A stretch of 64,000 bases of DNA, from NCBI GenBank assembly GCA_933228895.1, contig OW121849.1, positions 37,666,354 through 37,730,353 of the forward strand, in the 5' to 3' direction. Shown here in pieces: positions 34,950 to 45,469 of the stretch (its first letter is position 1; every line of letters begins with the position of its first letter). The position numbers and the translations under genes were made by a program. Origin of the DNA: Platycnemis pennipes (lineage: Eukaryota > Arthropoda > Insecta > Odonata > Platycnemididae). The notes under the pieces are model-generated. The model searched no databases. It was not told where the DNA came from and was given only the letters and a program-made list of their open reading frames with translations.

Positions 34950-37490
34950 TTCATCATCAGCTAGGGTTAAAAATCCTAGGATTAGTTTGACGCAGCCCTC
35001 CACTCGATTCCTCTATCTGCCAACCTCTGCATATTAACGTAGTTCCTCTCTTTCACATCCTTTACGACCTGTTCTATGTAACTCATCCGAGGCCTGCCTT
35101 TTCCATTCTTCTCGTTCACTTTTCCTTCGACGATTGTCTTCATCAGGCTACCGTGTCTTAAGATATGGCCGATTAAGTTGTCCCGTCTTCTTTTTATAGT
35201 TTTCAGCAGACTTCTCTTTTCTCCCACTCTTCTTAGGACTCCTTCATTTGTCACTCGGTCGATCCATTTTATCTTCATTCTTCTATAGCACCATATTTCG
35301 AATGCTTCCACCCTTTTCTTCGCCGCTGCTGTCATCGTCCATGCATCACTGCCGTAAAGGAACAGGGTCCAGATATACGTTTTGATGAATTGCTTCCTTA
35401 CTTCCAAGCTTGTATTTCCAGCTGTAAGTAGATTCTTCTTTTGATAGAATGTCCTCTTTGCCTGGGCTATTCTACTCACTATTTCTTTCTTGCATCGTCA
35501 ATCGTTGGTTACTCCGCTTTCCAGGTAACAGAACTATTTCACCTCTTCCAGTTTCTGTTTTCCTAGTATAACGTTGGTTTTGGCCTCCTCTCTCTTGCTG
35601 CATACGAATATCTTAGTTTTCTTCTTATTGATCTTCAGCTGATGTATGGCCATTGTTCTTTACATGGTTGTTAGCATCTTATTCATCTCCTTCTCTGTCT
35701 CTTCTATGAGAGCTATGTCATCAGCAGGTCGCAGCATGCTGATTGTTTCTCCGTGGATGTTTACTCCAGAACACTTCTCATTGACTTCATTCATGGCTCT
35801 CTCAATGTAAACATTAAAAATTACGGGAGACAGTGCACAGCCTTGTCTCACTCCTTTCCTTATTCTTGTTTCTTCACAGCTGGGTCCTGATTTTATCACA
35901 GCTACTTGGTTTTTATACAAACTGTGGATAATTCTTCAATCATTGTAGGAAACTCCAATTCCTTTCAGAATATCAAGCATTGAATTCCAACCCACGTTGT
36001 CAAAAGCTTTCTCTAAATCCACAAATGCAATGAAGGTCGGTTTGTTCTTCTCCATTCTCCTCTCTATTAGCAGCCTAAGGGCCAATATTGCTTCTCTTAT
36101 ACCCTTGCTTTTCCTCTATCCGAATTGATCTTCATCCAGGAACTCCTCAGCTTTTCGTTCTATTCATCTGTAGATTATCCTTGTCAATATCTTCGATGCA
36201 TGTGTCTTCAGGCTTATAGTCCTAAAATTTTCGCAGTTCTCCGCTCTCTTCTTTTTGGGAGTAGAGATTATGATGTTTTTCTCGAAGTTCCCGGGTATTT
36301 CTCCTGTTGAGTACATGTTGCAGATGGCCTTGTAGAGATGAGCCAATGTCCTCTCTTCCGCATTCCTTACCAGTTCTGCGGGGATATCATCAATTCCAGG
36401 AGCTTTATTCATCCGATGGTCCCTTACTGCAGCGTCGAATTCCGATCTCAATATTGATACTCCCATATCATCCTTATCGACTTTGCTTTCCTCTTCAACA
36501 ACTTTCGTGTTGAGATTTTTCCCGTTGTATAACTCCTCCAGATATTCTTTCCATCTCTTCGCTTTGTCTTCATTTTCAATCAAAAGTTCTCCATTCTTGT
36601 CTCTTATAGCATTGTATCTTGCTTGAAATAGTTCCTAACTATCCTATAGACAGCTTCCACCTTTACAAGGGAAAGATTGTTTTGTACATCTTCGCATAAA
36701 TTGTTCATCTAAATTTCTCTAGCTTTCCTGGCTTTGCGACTTACTTCGTTCCTTATTTTTTTGTAGCAAAGCTGACCTGTTTTCAGTTTTCGCATTCTTG
36801 TACTTTCTTCTTTCTTCAACCAGCACTAAGACTTCTTCCGTGATCCATGGTTTCTTCTTAACAACTTTTCTTCTTCCAAGAACTTCTTTTGCGGCTTCCT
36901 GTAGTCCACATTTAATGTTTTCCCAGCACTCTTCTACTGGTTTTTCAGTCAGGTCCTCTCTTATGTTGTTTACTACTGATTTCTGAAATGCCAGTTAATG
37001 TTGAGTCTGCTTCAGTTTTTCTACTTGCCAAATGTTCTTTACTTTTTTCTTCAATTTTTTAAATTTTAGATGGCATTTCATCATCACTAAATTATGGTCG
37101 CTGTCGATGACTGCACCTGGGTTGCTTTTTCAGTCCTTCACCTGATTCCTGAACCTCTACTTCACTAAAATGTAGTCTATTTGAAATCTTCCTCTGTCTC
37201 CTGGCATCTTCCATGTGTATCTTCTTCGGTTGTGATTTTTAAACAATATGTTAGTAACCACTAACTTATGTTGTGCGCAGATCTCCAGCAGTCTTTCTCC
37301 TCTTTCGTTTCGGTTTAACAATCCATATTTTACAGCTATTCTTCCATCTTGACCTCGCCGATGACAGCCTTCCAGTCTACTTAAATAATTAGGTGTTCTT
37401 CTCCTCTTACCGGTTTTATTACTTCAGTGATATCTTCGTAGACGTCTTCCACTTCTTCATCTTCGTAGTCCGACGTAGGCATGTAAGATA
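34950..37490 (-). mobile_element. Non-LTR retrotransposon (copy A), 5'-truncated
   Basis: Read on the minus strand, the domain order is an AP-like endonuclease (about 37,490-37,070) with MPTSDYEDEEVEDVYEDI at the truncated 5' end, YTWKMPGDRGRFQIDYILVK and the catalytic-type SDHNLVM; then the RT (about 36,600-35,640); then the C-terminal domain ending at 34,982. The 3' end follows the GCGTCAAAC sequence shared with copy B and stops near a GATGATGA. I infer an RTE- or CR1/I-type clade but cannot place it more closely. No poly(A) tail or clear target duplication was found. Confidence 0.9.
34982..36600 (-). pseudogene. Reverse transcriptase of non-LTR copy A, frameshifted
   Basis: Three open segments in different frames together cover the RT and C-terminal region. 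36,583-36,164 has MNKAPGIDDIPAELV, IIISTPKKKRAENCENFRTI and THASKILTRIIYR. Around 36,030-35,930 FVDLEKAFDNVGW (RT motif A) is readable. 35,920-35,660 has GVRQGCALSPVIFNVYIE and PADD where YADD or FADD is expected. 35,479-34,982 is the longest intact stretch (165 codons), with LYGSDAWTM, FEIWCYRRMKIKWIDRV, LIGHILRHGS and GKGRPR. The frame changes, in-frame stops and altered catalytic box mean it cannot encode an active enzyme. Confidence 0.9.
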
Positions 37491-38450
37491 AATCGCGATG
37501 GTGTGATTAGGTGCGATGAAATTAGATGTGATAAATCACGATGACTATTCTATTCGATAAATTTAACCGTATCACCTTTCTTGACTATCAAATAGTTTGG
37601 TAAAACAAACGAAAAAGTGTTAATTTTGTTCGATAAATTTAATATTACCCTTCAGAGTACTGAACAAGTTTTAATAAAGTTAACCGGAGAAGGCTAGTTT
37701 TTTTTGTGGATAAATTTTATCTTACTTTTGATAATTTTCACCAAATTTTTGTTTACCGAACAGTCTTGATAGAAATAACTTTGCAATTCAAAGTTCCATA
37801 TGAACTGAACCTTTTGATAAAATTTCTTAAAATATGATAAATTCAATCAAATTTTTTTTCAGTGAAGAAAGATGGATAACATTCTGATGTAGCGAGTGGG
37901 ATAGAAAAACATACCCTAACTGGTAGAAAACCGCTAAGATAATCTCAATGACCATGTATTGCGGATTTCTCCCATGGAAGGCTGCAGTACTTTGATCGAG
38001 AGAGTGATTAAACGTTACTGCCGCTCCTTTTTGGAGGTTGGCGATGGTCCTCTTTCTCTCATTCTTCTCCACCCTTCATTCATCCCATCGATCGTTTTCA
38101 CTGCATAAGGATTCACTCCCAGCACCGAAGAGATTTGAATGGACACGATGTCAACCGCCGTCGCCTCCCTTTGCCGCGAAGGACCGTGGCATCTAATCAT
38201 TGCCACTCGCACCACACCTGGCACACTTCCACTGTAGCAATTACAGCGACACATGAACAGGAAACTGAGGGTAACGACACCAATCCTGGTGAGGCCTCAT
38301 CAAAATCTGTGAAAGATATTTATACATTTAATAGATTCACCACGAATGAAAGAAAAGAAATTAGTATTTCCGCGAACCTCTACGTTATATTATATACCCA
38401 AGCCATCTTGTTTTATTGAAAATAAAATCACTCCATGTCGCAGTATTAGG

Positions 38451-38609
38451 TCTTCTCCAAATTACACCCATTTATATATCATATATCTTCTCCAAATTAC
38501 ATCCATTTATATATTATAAATCTACTCCAAATTACACCCATTTATATATTATATATCTTCTCCATATTACATCTATTTATATATTATATATCTTCTCCAA
38601 ATTTCACTC
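38451..38609. repeat. 35-bp tandem repeat, about 4.5 copies
   Basis: Units of 35 bases beginning TCTTCTCCAAATTACA and ending in TATATATTATATA run from 38,451 to 38,590, followed by a partial unit. Units differ by a few substitutions, so it is an older minisatellite than the one at 19.4 kb. Confidence 0.9.
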
Positions 38610-39634
38610 ATTGTTCTCTCATGTGATTCTCAAGTGATGTTCGATGTCACTAAATATACTTTAATGACTTTTTTCGTTCAGATTTCGCATTGGAATCTAA
38701 GTATCTTGCTTGAGAAATCCCAAGTTAAATATTAATCTACCGATCGTCCTGACGCACTAATCCATAGAATGAAGGAGATTCTATTTTCTTTACTTTTTAT
38801 ATAAAACGGAACGAGACTAAAGAAAGTTCTAAAAAATGGTAAAAAGCTCCTATACCAGGGAGGAATCCGCGTATGCCACTCCTTCATTTATTCTCAAGAT
38901 TTTAATTTTCATGCCAAAGCGTTTCGAAAGTAGACATTTATGTCTTCGTAAAGTCTCATCGGGCTTTCCACCGGGTTAAATTTTGGTATAACACCAACGT
39001 TGCAACGGACGACTCATCACTGTAAAAAGTTGATCTGATTTTCAGTGCGATCTGAATTTAAGCGCTGTCTGGTTGTAAGGCAGGAACACGGATTTAAGGT
39101 ACGGAAGAGGCAGGAACATGGATGGTTGGTACAGGAGCAGTTGAGCAGGAAGCAGAGGAAGCAGGATTCTGGATGGTCTGATTTTCAGCCGTTCACCTGC
39201 CTTATTTTTAGACAAGATATTACTGCTGAAATTCAACATACCCTGTCTTAAAATTGTTGCATCTGAAATTCAGATCGCTTTTGTACCTTAAAATGAGATC
39301 TACTTTTTACAGTGATCCATCGTCTTCAGGGTGAGTGGGTAAATCCTCCTATTCAATCAATCATTTCTCCACTTGAAATTAAGGCTATGAATTTAAATCT
39401 ACCACAAAATTATCAGCTAATTCCTTTTCTGGAGATTTAAAGAAATAAAAAAACGCATATATTATGGTATGTTAGATCATTGAGAGATAGAAGGCAGAGA
39501 CGTTTGACATGCCTTTCATTTAGTGCATTATTAGGGACAGCATTAGATTAAATCGTGGCTAGCGGTTTACCCTACTTCGGGCTAATCTACTCGGGTTGAT
39601 GGAGAATTTATAACCACTACACCAAACCAGCTGA

Positions 39635-39865
39635 TGTGGTAGCTAGTGATTTTTCATTGGTGCCCTGGTCTCCAATTAGTGCTGCATAGATAACACTTAC
39701 AGTACAGTACTCCGTCTGTTGGATGAGACCTATCATAAATGGCGCTAATGGCTTTAGCACTCCTTCGCCTTCCCCGGATAACTACTGGTACTTGTAGCTA
39801 CCAGAGAGGTACTTAGGGCCATTAATGTAGATTTTTGGCCTTTTTGTATGCAAGAACCTCTACGT
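39635..39865 (+). mobile_element. Degraded SINE copy
   Basis: Recognisable blocks in order: TGATTTTTCATTGGTG, CAGTACTCCGTCTGTTGGATG, AATGGCGC and CCTTCGCCTTCCCC. The tRNA-like head is only partly visible. It is diverged and non-functional. Confidence 0.6.
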
Positions 39866-40099
39866 TTAAATAGACGACTATACGTTTAATTGTTTTAAAT
39901 GCCTCTGTCCATACTTGTCACAGAAATAGAAATATTTTTTGGGCTTAAACAGAATCTGTCTTACTAGATGCTAGTTTTTAGGTCGGGGACTGTGTTTGAT
40001 GTGAGTTTGTCGTGATCCCTCAACAAATTAGTTCTTTACAATCAAATCGGTCGTGTAGTTTCTTAAAATATGATTACTTTCTCGACAGTTATGTTTACG

Positions 40100-40162
40100 T
40101 AAAGTCACTACTGCCACACACCCTCGTGGTGGTTTTCAGAGTGTAGTGTGCATGTAGATCTC
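40100..40162. repeat. Dispersed repeat tail (copy 2)
   Basis: GCCACACACCCTCGTGGTGG followed by TTCAGAGTGTAGTGTGCATGTAGAT parallels 19,555-19,625. This is probably the 3' end of an unidentified retroelement family. Confidence 0.5.
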
Positions 40163-40184
40163 AATTCCTTTCACATGGAGATGG

Positions 40185-40440
40185 AGGCACTTGTCGGGTA
40201 AGGTTCAGGGAAGGAAGAAACTGGGGCAATGGCGATCGGGGTTAAAGGGCGGAAGGCGAGGAAATTGATGAAAGGGGTGGGAAGGCGGAGATGGAAGAGG
40301 AAGAGGTTGATTGAAGAAAGCGTGAGAAATGGGATTTCCGGGGAAGGGAGGGTATAGGGAGCAAGGGAGAAAAATGCGGGGGCGTATGGGAAGAAGGAGA
40401 GGAGGGAGAGAAACATCTGCGAATCGATCCTCTTCGCCCT
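40185..40440. repeat. Purine-rich (G/A) tract
   Basis: G+A-rich plus strand (GGGAAGGAAG, GGAGAGGAGGGAGAG). Two overlapping minus-strand Pro/Ser/Phe-rich frames across it are judged to be compositional artefacts. Confidence 0.65.
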
Positions 40441-40565
40441 TCCACTCCCTCCGAGGGCATCTTTGCCATGAATACTGATTCCTCGGAAGCGATCTTCACA
40501 CTGCTCCAACGTGTTACTACCAAAAAACCAAGGATGCAATTCTCTTCTTTCTCTTCGTTTATTAA

Positions 40566-40830
40566 CCCTAGAGTGGTGACGCCCGGTCTCACAGACCGAA
40601 GATTAAATCTCATCGGTGTCTCAAGCGAAGTATATAATGTTGCAGTTTATGCTTTTCAGTAGCTTCCTATTTTACGCTGCTCTTCCGATATATGACCCAA
40701 AAAATCACTTCGTCAAAGTAAATTGTTACTTACTGCTACTTTCGGTCTGTGAGACCGCGCGTCACCACTCATGTTCCGAAATTTTATTTTGTTGCCGGAG
40801 TGGTGACGCCCGGTCTCACAGACCGAAAGT
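40566..40830. repeat. piggyBac left end with subterminal repeats
   Basis: The motif GTGGTGACG followed by a hairpin-forming GGTCTCACAGACC occurs three times: at the terminus (from about 40,573, forward), at about 40,742-40,770 (reverse) and at about 40,804-40,827 (forward). Such repeats are likely transposase binding sites. That role is inferred from subterminal repeats in other piggyBac elements. Confidence 0.8.
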
Positions 40831-41306
40831 GTAACATTGATGTATCATGAGAATAGATTACAATGATGCCGCTTTTACCATGCTTTGGATTCCAATTTCA
40901 AGTCTTGGAAGTTACATGTACCGTATATAAGGCCAAGGAATCCTTTTTCCACGAGTCAGTCACTGTGTGCACGCAGTTATTAGACATGCTTGTGGAACGA
41001 CGCCGCTGTCCAGGAAAAACACCCGTGCACAACGACACTAACAGGTACGTTATAAATTTTGGAATGCATTCATTTGAAATTGCTTATTATCTTCACGTAA
41101 ATAATTAATTTTACAATATATATACATTTTTTTTGGTTTACACTTATCTCTGATTCATAATAACTGAACGAGATGAATGGCATTATATGTAATTACTTAT
41201 AGTTTTATCATTATCTCGACAGGGTAAATAATCGGCCCATCTACGTTTTTTTGTGAATCTCCTTTTGCAACTCTTGCGACAACTCAGACTGCACTTATCT
41301 CACTTG

Positions 41307-41430
41307 GTAAGTACGCTACGCAGCAATTTCACTTTTGCATTTTTATACCTTATGCCGTACATTACAGTTCCATGTGTTGCGTCCAATTTTCCTCTAAATG
41401 TATGTGAACATTTTTTATTACCGAAATTAG
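41307..41430 (+). other. Probable 5' leader intron of the piggyBac gene
   Basis: A GTAAGT donor at 41,307 and a pyrimidine-containing TTAG acceptor at 41,429-41,430 bracket 124 bases immediately upstream of the likely start codon at 41,439. A second possible leader intron, 41,045-41,222 (CAG/GTACGT to CGACAG), precedes it. Without splicing, an upstream extension of 62 codons stays open but looks unlike transposase sequence. The call is based on splice-site sequence only. Confidence 0.5.
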
Positions 41431-41438
41431 TTGGAGTA

Positions 41439-43166
41439 ATGAGTTATGAAGAGGAACATCAGAGAATGTCACGGTTGCTGTCCGAAGTAGAGAGAGAACC
41501 ACAAGAATCCCTGCATTTTGATGACGACGACGACGATGACGAAGAAGATCTTTTGGAGGTGCGAGAAGAGAGCAGTGACTCCGAGCAAGACTGGGACATG
41601 GACGACGGAGCAGCAATGAAAGTGGATGATATCTTCACCGGGAAAGATGGGACCACCAGATGGAGAAAGAAGGCACCAAAACAAAGCGTAAGAACGCGTT
41701 CAAAAAATATAATTACACAATTACCAGGGCCTAGAGGAAAAATGAAAGGAATAAAAAGTTCTATAGAATCATGGCAATGTTTTTTTGACAGTACAATAAT
41801 AAATGTGATAACCGATTGTACTAATAAAGTCATCGAAAAGGTTTCTCCTAATTACGGGCGTAGCACGTACGCAAGACCTACTAATGTTCATGAAATTGAA
41901 GCACTAATGGGAATGCTACTGCTTTGTGGTATCAATAAAAGTAATCACCAAAATGCCGAAGACCTCTTTAGTACCAAAGGCAATTCAATTGAAATATTTC
42001 GTCTTGTCATGTCACTTCAGCGTTTCCGATTTCTGCTGCGTCATCTAACTTTTGATGACAAAGAAACTAGACATGAAAGACGTAAAGTTGATAAGCTTGC
42101 CCCCGTGCGAGAGATATTTGATTTGTTTGTTGAAAACTGCAAAAATAATTTCAGCTTATCTGCCCAGGTTACCATAGACGAGAAGTTGGAGGCATTTAGA
42201 GGTCGCTGTGGGTTTCGTCAGTATATACCTAATAAACCCGCCAAATATGGAATAAAAATATTTGCTCTCTGCGATGCTAAAATGCATTACACGTCCAACT
42301 TAGAGGTTTACGTTGGAAAACAACCCGAAGGGCCGTATTCAATGGACAATAGAGCACTTGCCGTGGTTGAACGCTTGTGTAAGCCAATTTATTACACTAA
42401 CCGTAATGTTACCATGGACAACTGGTTCACTAGCATTGAGCTTCTTGAGAGACTGCTGAATATCTATCAGCTGACTTCAGTGGGCACAATCAGAAAAAAT
42501 AAGCGCGGCTTACCACCAGAATTCGTTCAAAAAAAGGGACGTACAGTGAAATCATGTCTGTTTGGTTTTAGGAAAAATTGTACATTAGTTTCGTTCGTCC
42601 CCAGAACAGGAAAAAATGTTCTCTTGATTTCAAGCATGCACGACAATGACCAAGTGGATGCAATAACTAAAAAACCTGAGATCATTTTGACCTATAACAA
42701 CACGAAAGGTGGAGTAGATATAGTGGATAGGTTGTGCGCTAACTACAATTGCGCTAGACCAACAAGGCGTTGGCAAATGGTCGTGTTTTATTCATTATTA
42801 AATATATCAACAATAAACTCTCAAGTAATATACACTATAAACAACAAGAAAGAAAACCTTGTACGGCGTAAATTTATTGAAGGAATTGCATTTACCCTGA
42901 TTGAAAAACATCTTAGGAATCGTGCATCTATGGAAAACATACCACGAATCACTCGTTTACGGATAAATGAACTACTGACCATTAAGCCATCAGAACTACC
43001 TCCTAATCCTACTGAAGGGCAGATTGGGCGCTGTAAATATTGTGACAGTAAGAGAAATCGTAAAACGCGATACTCTTGCAAAATTTGCAACTCATTTCTC
43101 TGCCTTGAACACGTAACCTTGCTATGCGAAAGGTGTTATGCCATAAATGCAGAAGCCTTCTTTTGA
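41439..43166 (+). CDS. piggyBac transposase
   Basis: This 575-residue transposase of the DDE_Tnp_1_7 type cuts and pastes DNA at TTAA sites. I chose ATG 41,439 (MSYEEEHQRM) because it starts the acidic N-terminus usual for the family and follows a good splice acceptor; the open frame itself extends upstream to 41,253. The acidic run DDDDDDDEED lies at about residues 28-37. The catalytic aspartates are D247 (VTIDEKL), D327 (VTMDNW) and D427 with D430 (GGVDIVD). Their spacing of 80, 100 and 3 is close to that of the Trichoplusia enzyme. The C-terminal cysteine-rich zinc-binding domain is complete (CKYCDS, CKICNSFLCLEH, CERC). Length is normal for the family and there is no internal stop. It is the only intact transposase in the window. 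AATAAA-like signals follow at about 43,340-43,385. Confidence 0.95.
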   Translation: MSYEEEHQRMSRLLSEVEREPQESLHFDDDDDDDEEDLLEVREESSDSEQDWDMDDGAAMKVDDIFTGKDGTTRWRKKAPKQSVRTRSKNIITQLPGPRGKMKGIKSSIESWQCFFDSTIINVITDCTNKVIEKVSPNYGRSTYARPTNVHEIEALMGMLLLCGINKSNHQNAEDLFSTKGNSIEIFRLVMSLQRFRFLLRHLTFDDKETRHERRKVDKLAPVREIFDLFVENCKNNFSLSAQVTIDEKLEAFRGRCGFRQYIPNKPAKYGIKIFALCDAKMHYTSNLEVYVGKQPEGPYSMDNRALAVVERLCKPIYYTNRNVTMDNWFTSIELLERLLNIYQLTSVGTIRKNKRGLPPEFVQKKGRTVKSCLFGFRKNCTLVSFVPRTGKNVLLISSMHDNDQVDAITKKPEIILTYNNTKGGVDIVDRLCANYNCARPTRRWQMVVFYSLLNISTINSQVIYTINNKKENLVRRKFIEGIAFTLIEKHLRNRASMENIPRITRLRINELLTIKPSELPPNPTEGQIGRCKYCDSKRNRKTRYSCKICNSFLCLEHVTLLCERCYAINAEAFF

Positions 43167-43439
43167 CATTGATATTTTTGAAAAATGCCTGATTATGTAT
43201 GATGGAATATCTTTTTAATTTCTGGCATGTAATGTAAATGAAACCTATTGTTAATTATCAATACCTTGTATCGGATTTTTTGGTGTACTAATGAAAAAAT
43301 GCTAATGTATAAATATTTTTTTCCTGTTAACATTCAAATGAATAAAAAATGAAAAACATTTTGTTTGTAGTGAAAATGTGAAATAAATGTTTATAATTAG
43401 CAATGCAATTTTGTTATTTAAAGCTAATTCAAGGAAATA

Positions 43440-43534
43440 CTCAATTAATCTTCAAAACAGCATAAGAGACCACATCGGTCCAGGAGACCGACGTCACCAC
43501 TCATGAACCAAAAATTCACGTCACCACTCTAGGG
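43440..43534. repeat. piggyBac right end with subterminal repeat
   Basis: Reading inwards from 43,534 on the minus strand: CCCTAGAGTGGTGACG, then a second ATGAGTGGTGACG with a GGTCTC..GACC hairpin (about 43,470-43,505). The arrangement mirrors the left end but with one internal motif instead of two. Confidence 0.8.
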
Positions 43535-43538
43535 TTAA

Positions 43539-44787
43539 ATCTGGGCCCTGGTATGAGATGCATCAGTTTTTGTGGTTTCCAGCTTTGCACCTCCCAGGAA
43601 GAGTTTAAAATGTTTATCCTACCATCTCCCGCCATGTAATGGGCTTCACTTATTGAAATAAGGGAACAGAGCGAAGCTTAACATACATGTGAATTATATC
43701 AGTAAAATAATATTGCTGTTATGTAGTTTCGTGTTGCTAGTCAAGTTGGGTGGACTGAGGATCAATCTCTTTCTCAATGCTGCAAGCAACTGACAAAATC
43801 CCCATTCCACCTTCTCCCCACTGCACTGGCACCAAATGTAATTCCTGTTTAATTGATACGCTATAAAATTTAAATAAGAGCATATTTCTTCGTTGGAAAA
43901 TATTTTTGGCACACAAAATTCCACTTACAGGGACTTCGATTATTCAGAGGGAAGGACAGTTTATTGATTGGGCACGCACAAGTTTTGCCGGAAATGGGTG
44001 ACAAACGGCGTCATTTAATTCCTGGAATTCCAACATTTTTGGGAACAATTTTTTTTGACCAAAAAACCAAAACGCCCAAAAAAATTTTGCTGTTCTAAAA
44101 GCTTTTTAGTAGAAGGGAAGGGGTAGAACATTTCCCATCACGTGGCATCTGAGGAACTAAGTATACATTACCAAGAAAAGCGTACGTTCAGAAAATTTTC
44201 CTTCTTTCTCAAACCTAAGTGGTGCTTCTTTGCATTCCTATGATGGGAAATGTCCTGAAGCTAACATTTGGTCGTAGAAATACACCGTAGACCATAGACG
44301 AATAAACCTGCAACGGGATACATCAAATTTGGTTACTTGGTTGTTGTAATAATTCAACGGTCAGTTTCCATACGATATCCAGGTTTCAAACCAGCAGACG
44401 TTTTTTATTGAGAGTCCAATCCCTTCTCACGAATTGCACATATAGAAACCTTCAAGCCCACTACTCTCCCCATCGGACGAGAAATTAAACCGTTGAACTC
44501 TTGGCGCCGCCCTTTCGGATTAAGCCAGTGCCGAAGCCGGATTTTGTCTTCACAGATACTCTTATCCCAAATAAGCTACTTACACCCAACTACCTACCTC
44601 TCCTTCCTGACACAAATTAACTCAGCTGAAGTCACATCTCTCTTGGTATCAGTAGGAGTAGTAAGCTTTAAGTCCAATTCCTCCTTCCTTTCCGAGATCA
44701 CTACACTTGACGAAATATTCTTATCAAAATGACCTTAACCCTCCGTCTTGGTAAGTAGACATAATCGAATTACGTCAATAACATTCC
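43539..44787. other. Spacer between two DNA transposons
   Basis: About 1.25 kb with no gene or repeat recognised. Short frames only. Confidence 0.4.
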
Positions 44788-45075
44788 AAGTTCATTAGGG
44801 TGTCCCTTATTTTGCAAAAGAAAAAATTCTGCGAATTATTTTGGGCTCACCCCCTAAATACTTTCCATTGGGTCAGATTTACTCAATAACAAAATTTCAT
44901 CTCAATAGGCCTATAATAACCCGTGCCGACTTGAGCTTGAAATTTGAATGTTAGGAATAATAGGTTTTGCAGGTTAAAGTCAGGGAAAAAGCTATTGATG
45001 CATGTTTCATTTATAATTTTATGTTACAATTTAATACATTTTCACTGCTTAGACTATTATTGTTTTCAGTATTCT

Positions 45076-45405
45076 TTAGCTTTTAGTAATATTTGGATAT
45101 TTTCTTTTAAGTGTTTCTTTCTTGCAATCTGGGTACAGTCTGCGGTGTTCTTGAACACAACACAACACAAATTGCTTTTGCTCTTCATCTGCCGTCAGTA
45201 GTCCATGAAAATCTTGCATTAATTTAACACCCCTTTCAGCACTGTTATTCACAGCTTTCAACTCCATAACTATCCTTTGAGATTCTAAATATGAAGTGTT
45301 GCTCGTCCATGTCGAAGGACATTCTCGAATAAAACTAATGTCCAACTTCAGGCAAGAGAACAGATCTCTGCTTTTGGATGACACAAAGTCGTCTATAGTT
45401 TTCAC
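45076..45405 (-). pseudogene. hAT-like transposase, C-terminal fragment
   Basis: A 109-codon frame follows a good acceptor (TTCATTTCAG/TG). It contains DDFVSSKSRDLF and VNNSAERGVKLMQDF. SAERG is a plausible counterpart of the hAT C-terminal SA..ER box with the catalytic glutamate and dimerisation region. It cannot be joined in frame to the 5' part by any obvious donor: the only donors near the 5' part give a frame mismatch or remove conserved CLKMF. It is the tail of the same broken gene. Confidence 0.75.
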
Positions 45406-45469
45406 TGAAATGAAGATAAGACTGAATTAGGAGATGTATATTAACGAATTAAAAATTAAAGAATGGTAA

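Larger units (their letters stand above)
37491..40561. other. Spacer with tandem repeat and SINE remnant
   Basis: No gene recognised. It contains the 35-bp tandem repeat, a degraded SINE, a dispersed repeat tail, a purine-rich tract (each listed), and a possible minus-strand hammerhead-like sequence at about 38,915-38,970. Confidence 0.4.
40566..43534 (+). mobile_element. Complete piggyBac-type DNA transposon, 2,969 bp
   Basis: TTAA target duplications flank it exactly (40,562-40,565 and 43,535-43,538). The terminal inverted repeats are CCCTAGAGTGGTGACG at both ends (16/16). Subterminal copies of GTGGTGACG.. followed by a GGTCTC..GACC hairpin sit near both ends. A full-length transposase lies inside. 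Flanks, ends and coding region are all as expected for an intact, recently inserted piggyBac. It could be autonomous. Confidence 0.96.

Noticed and set aside
38451..38609. Possible CRISPR-like array
   Set aside because: The 35-bp units are directly adjacent with no unique spacers, and the context is eukaryotic, so it is a simple tandem repeat.
41253..41438. Upstream extension of the piggyBac transposase frame
   Set aside because: The extra 62 residues are unlike the acidic transposase N-terminus and span a probable leader intron with good splice sites.
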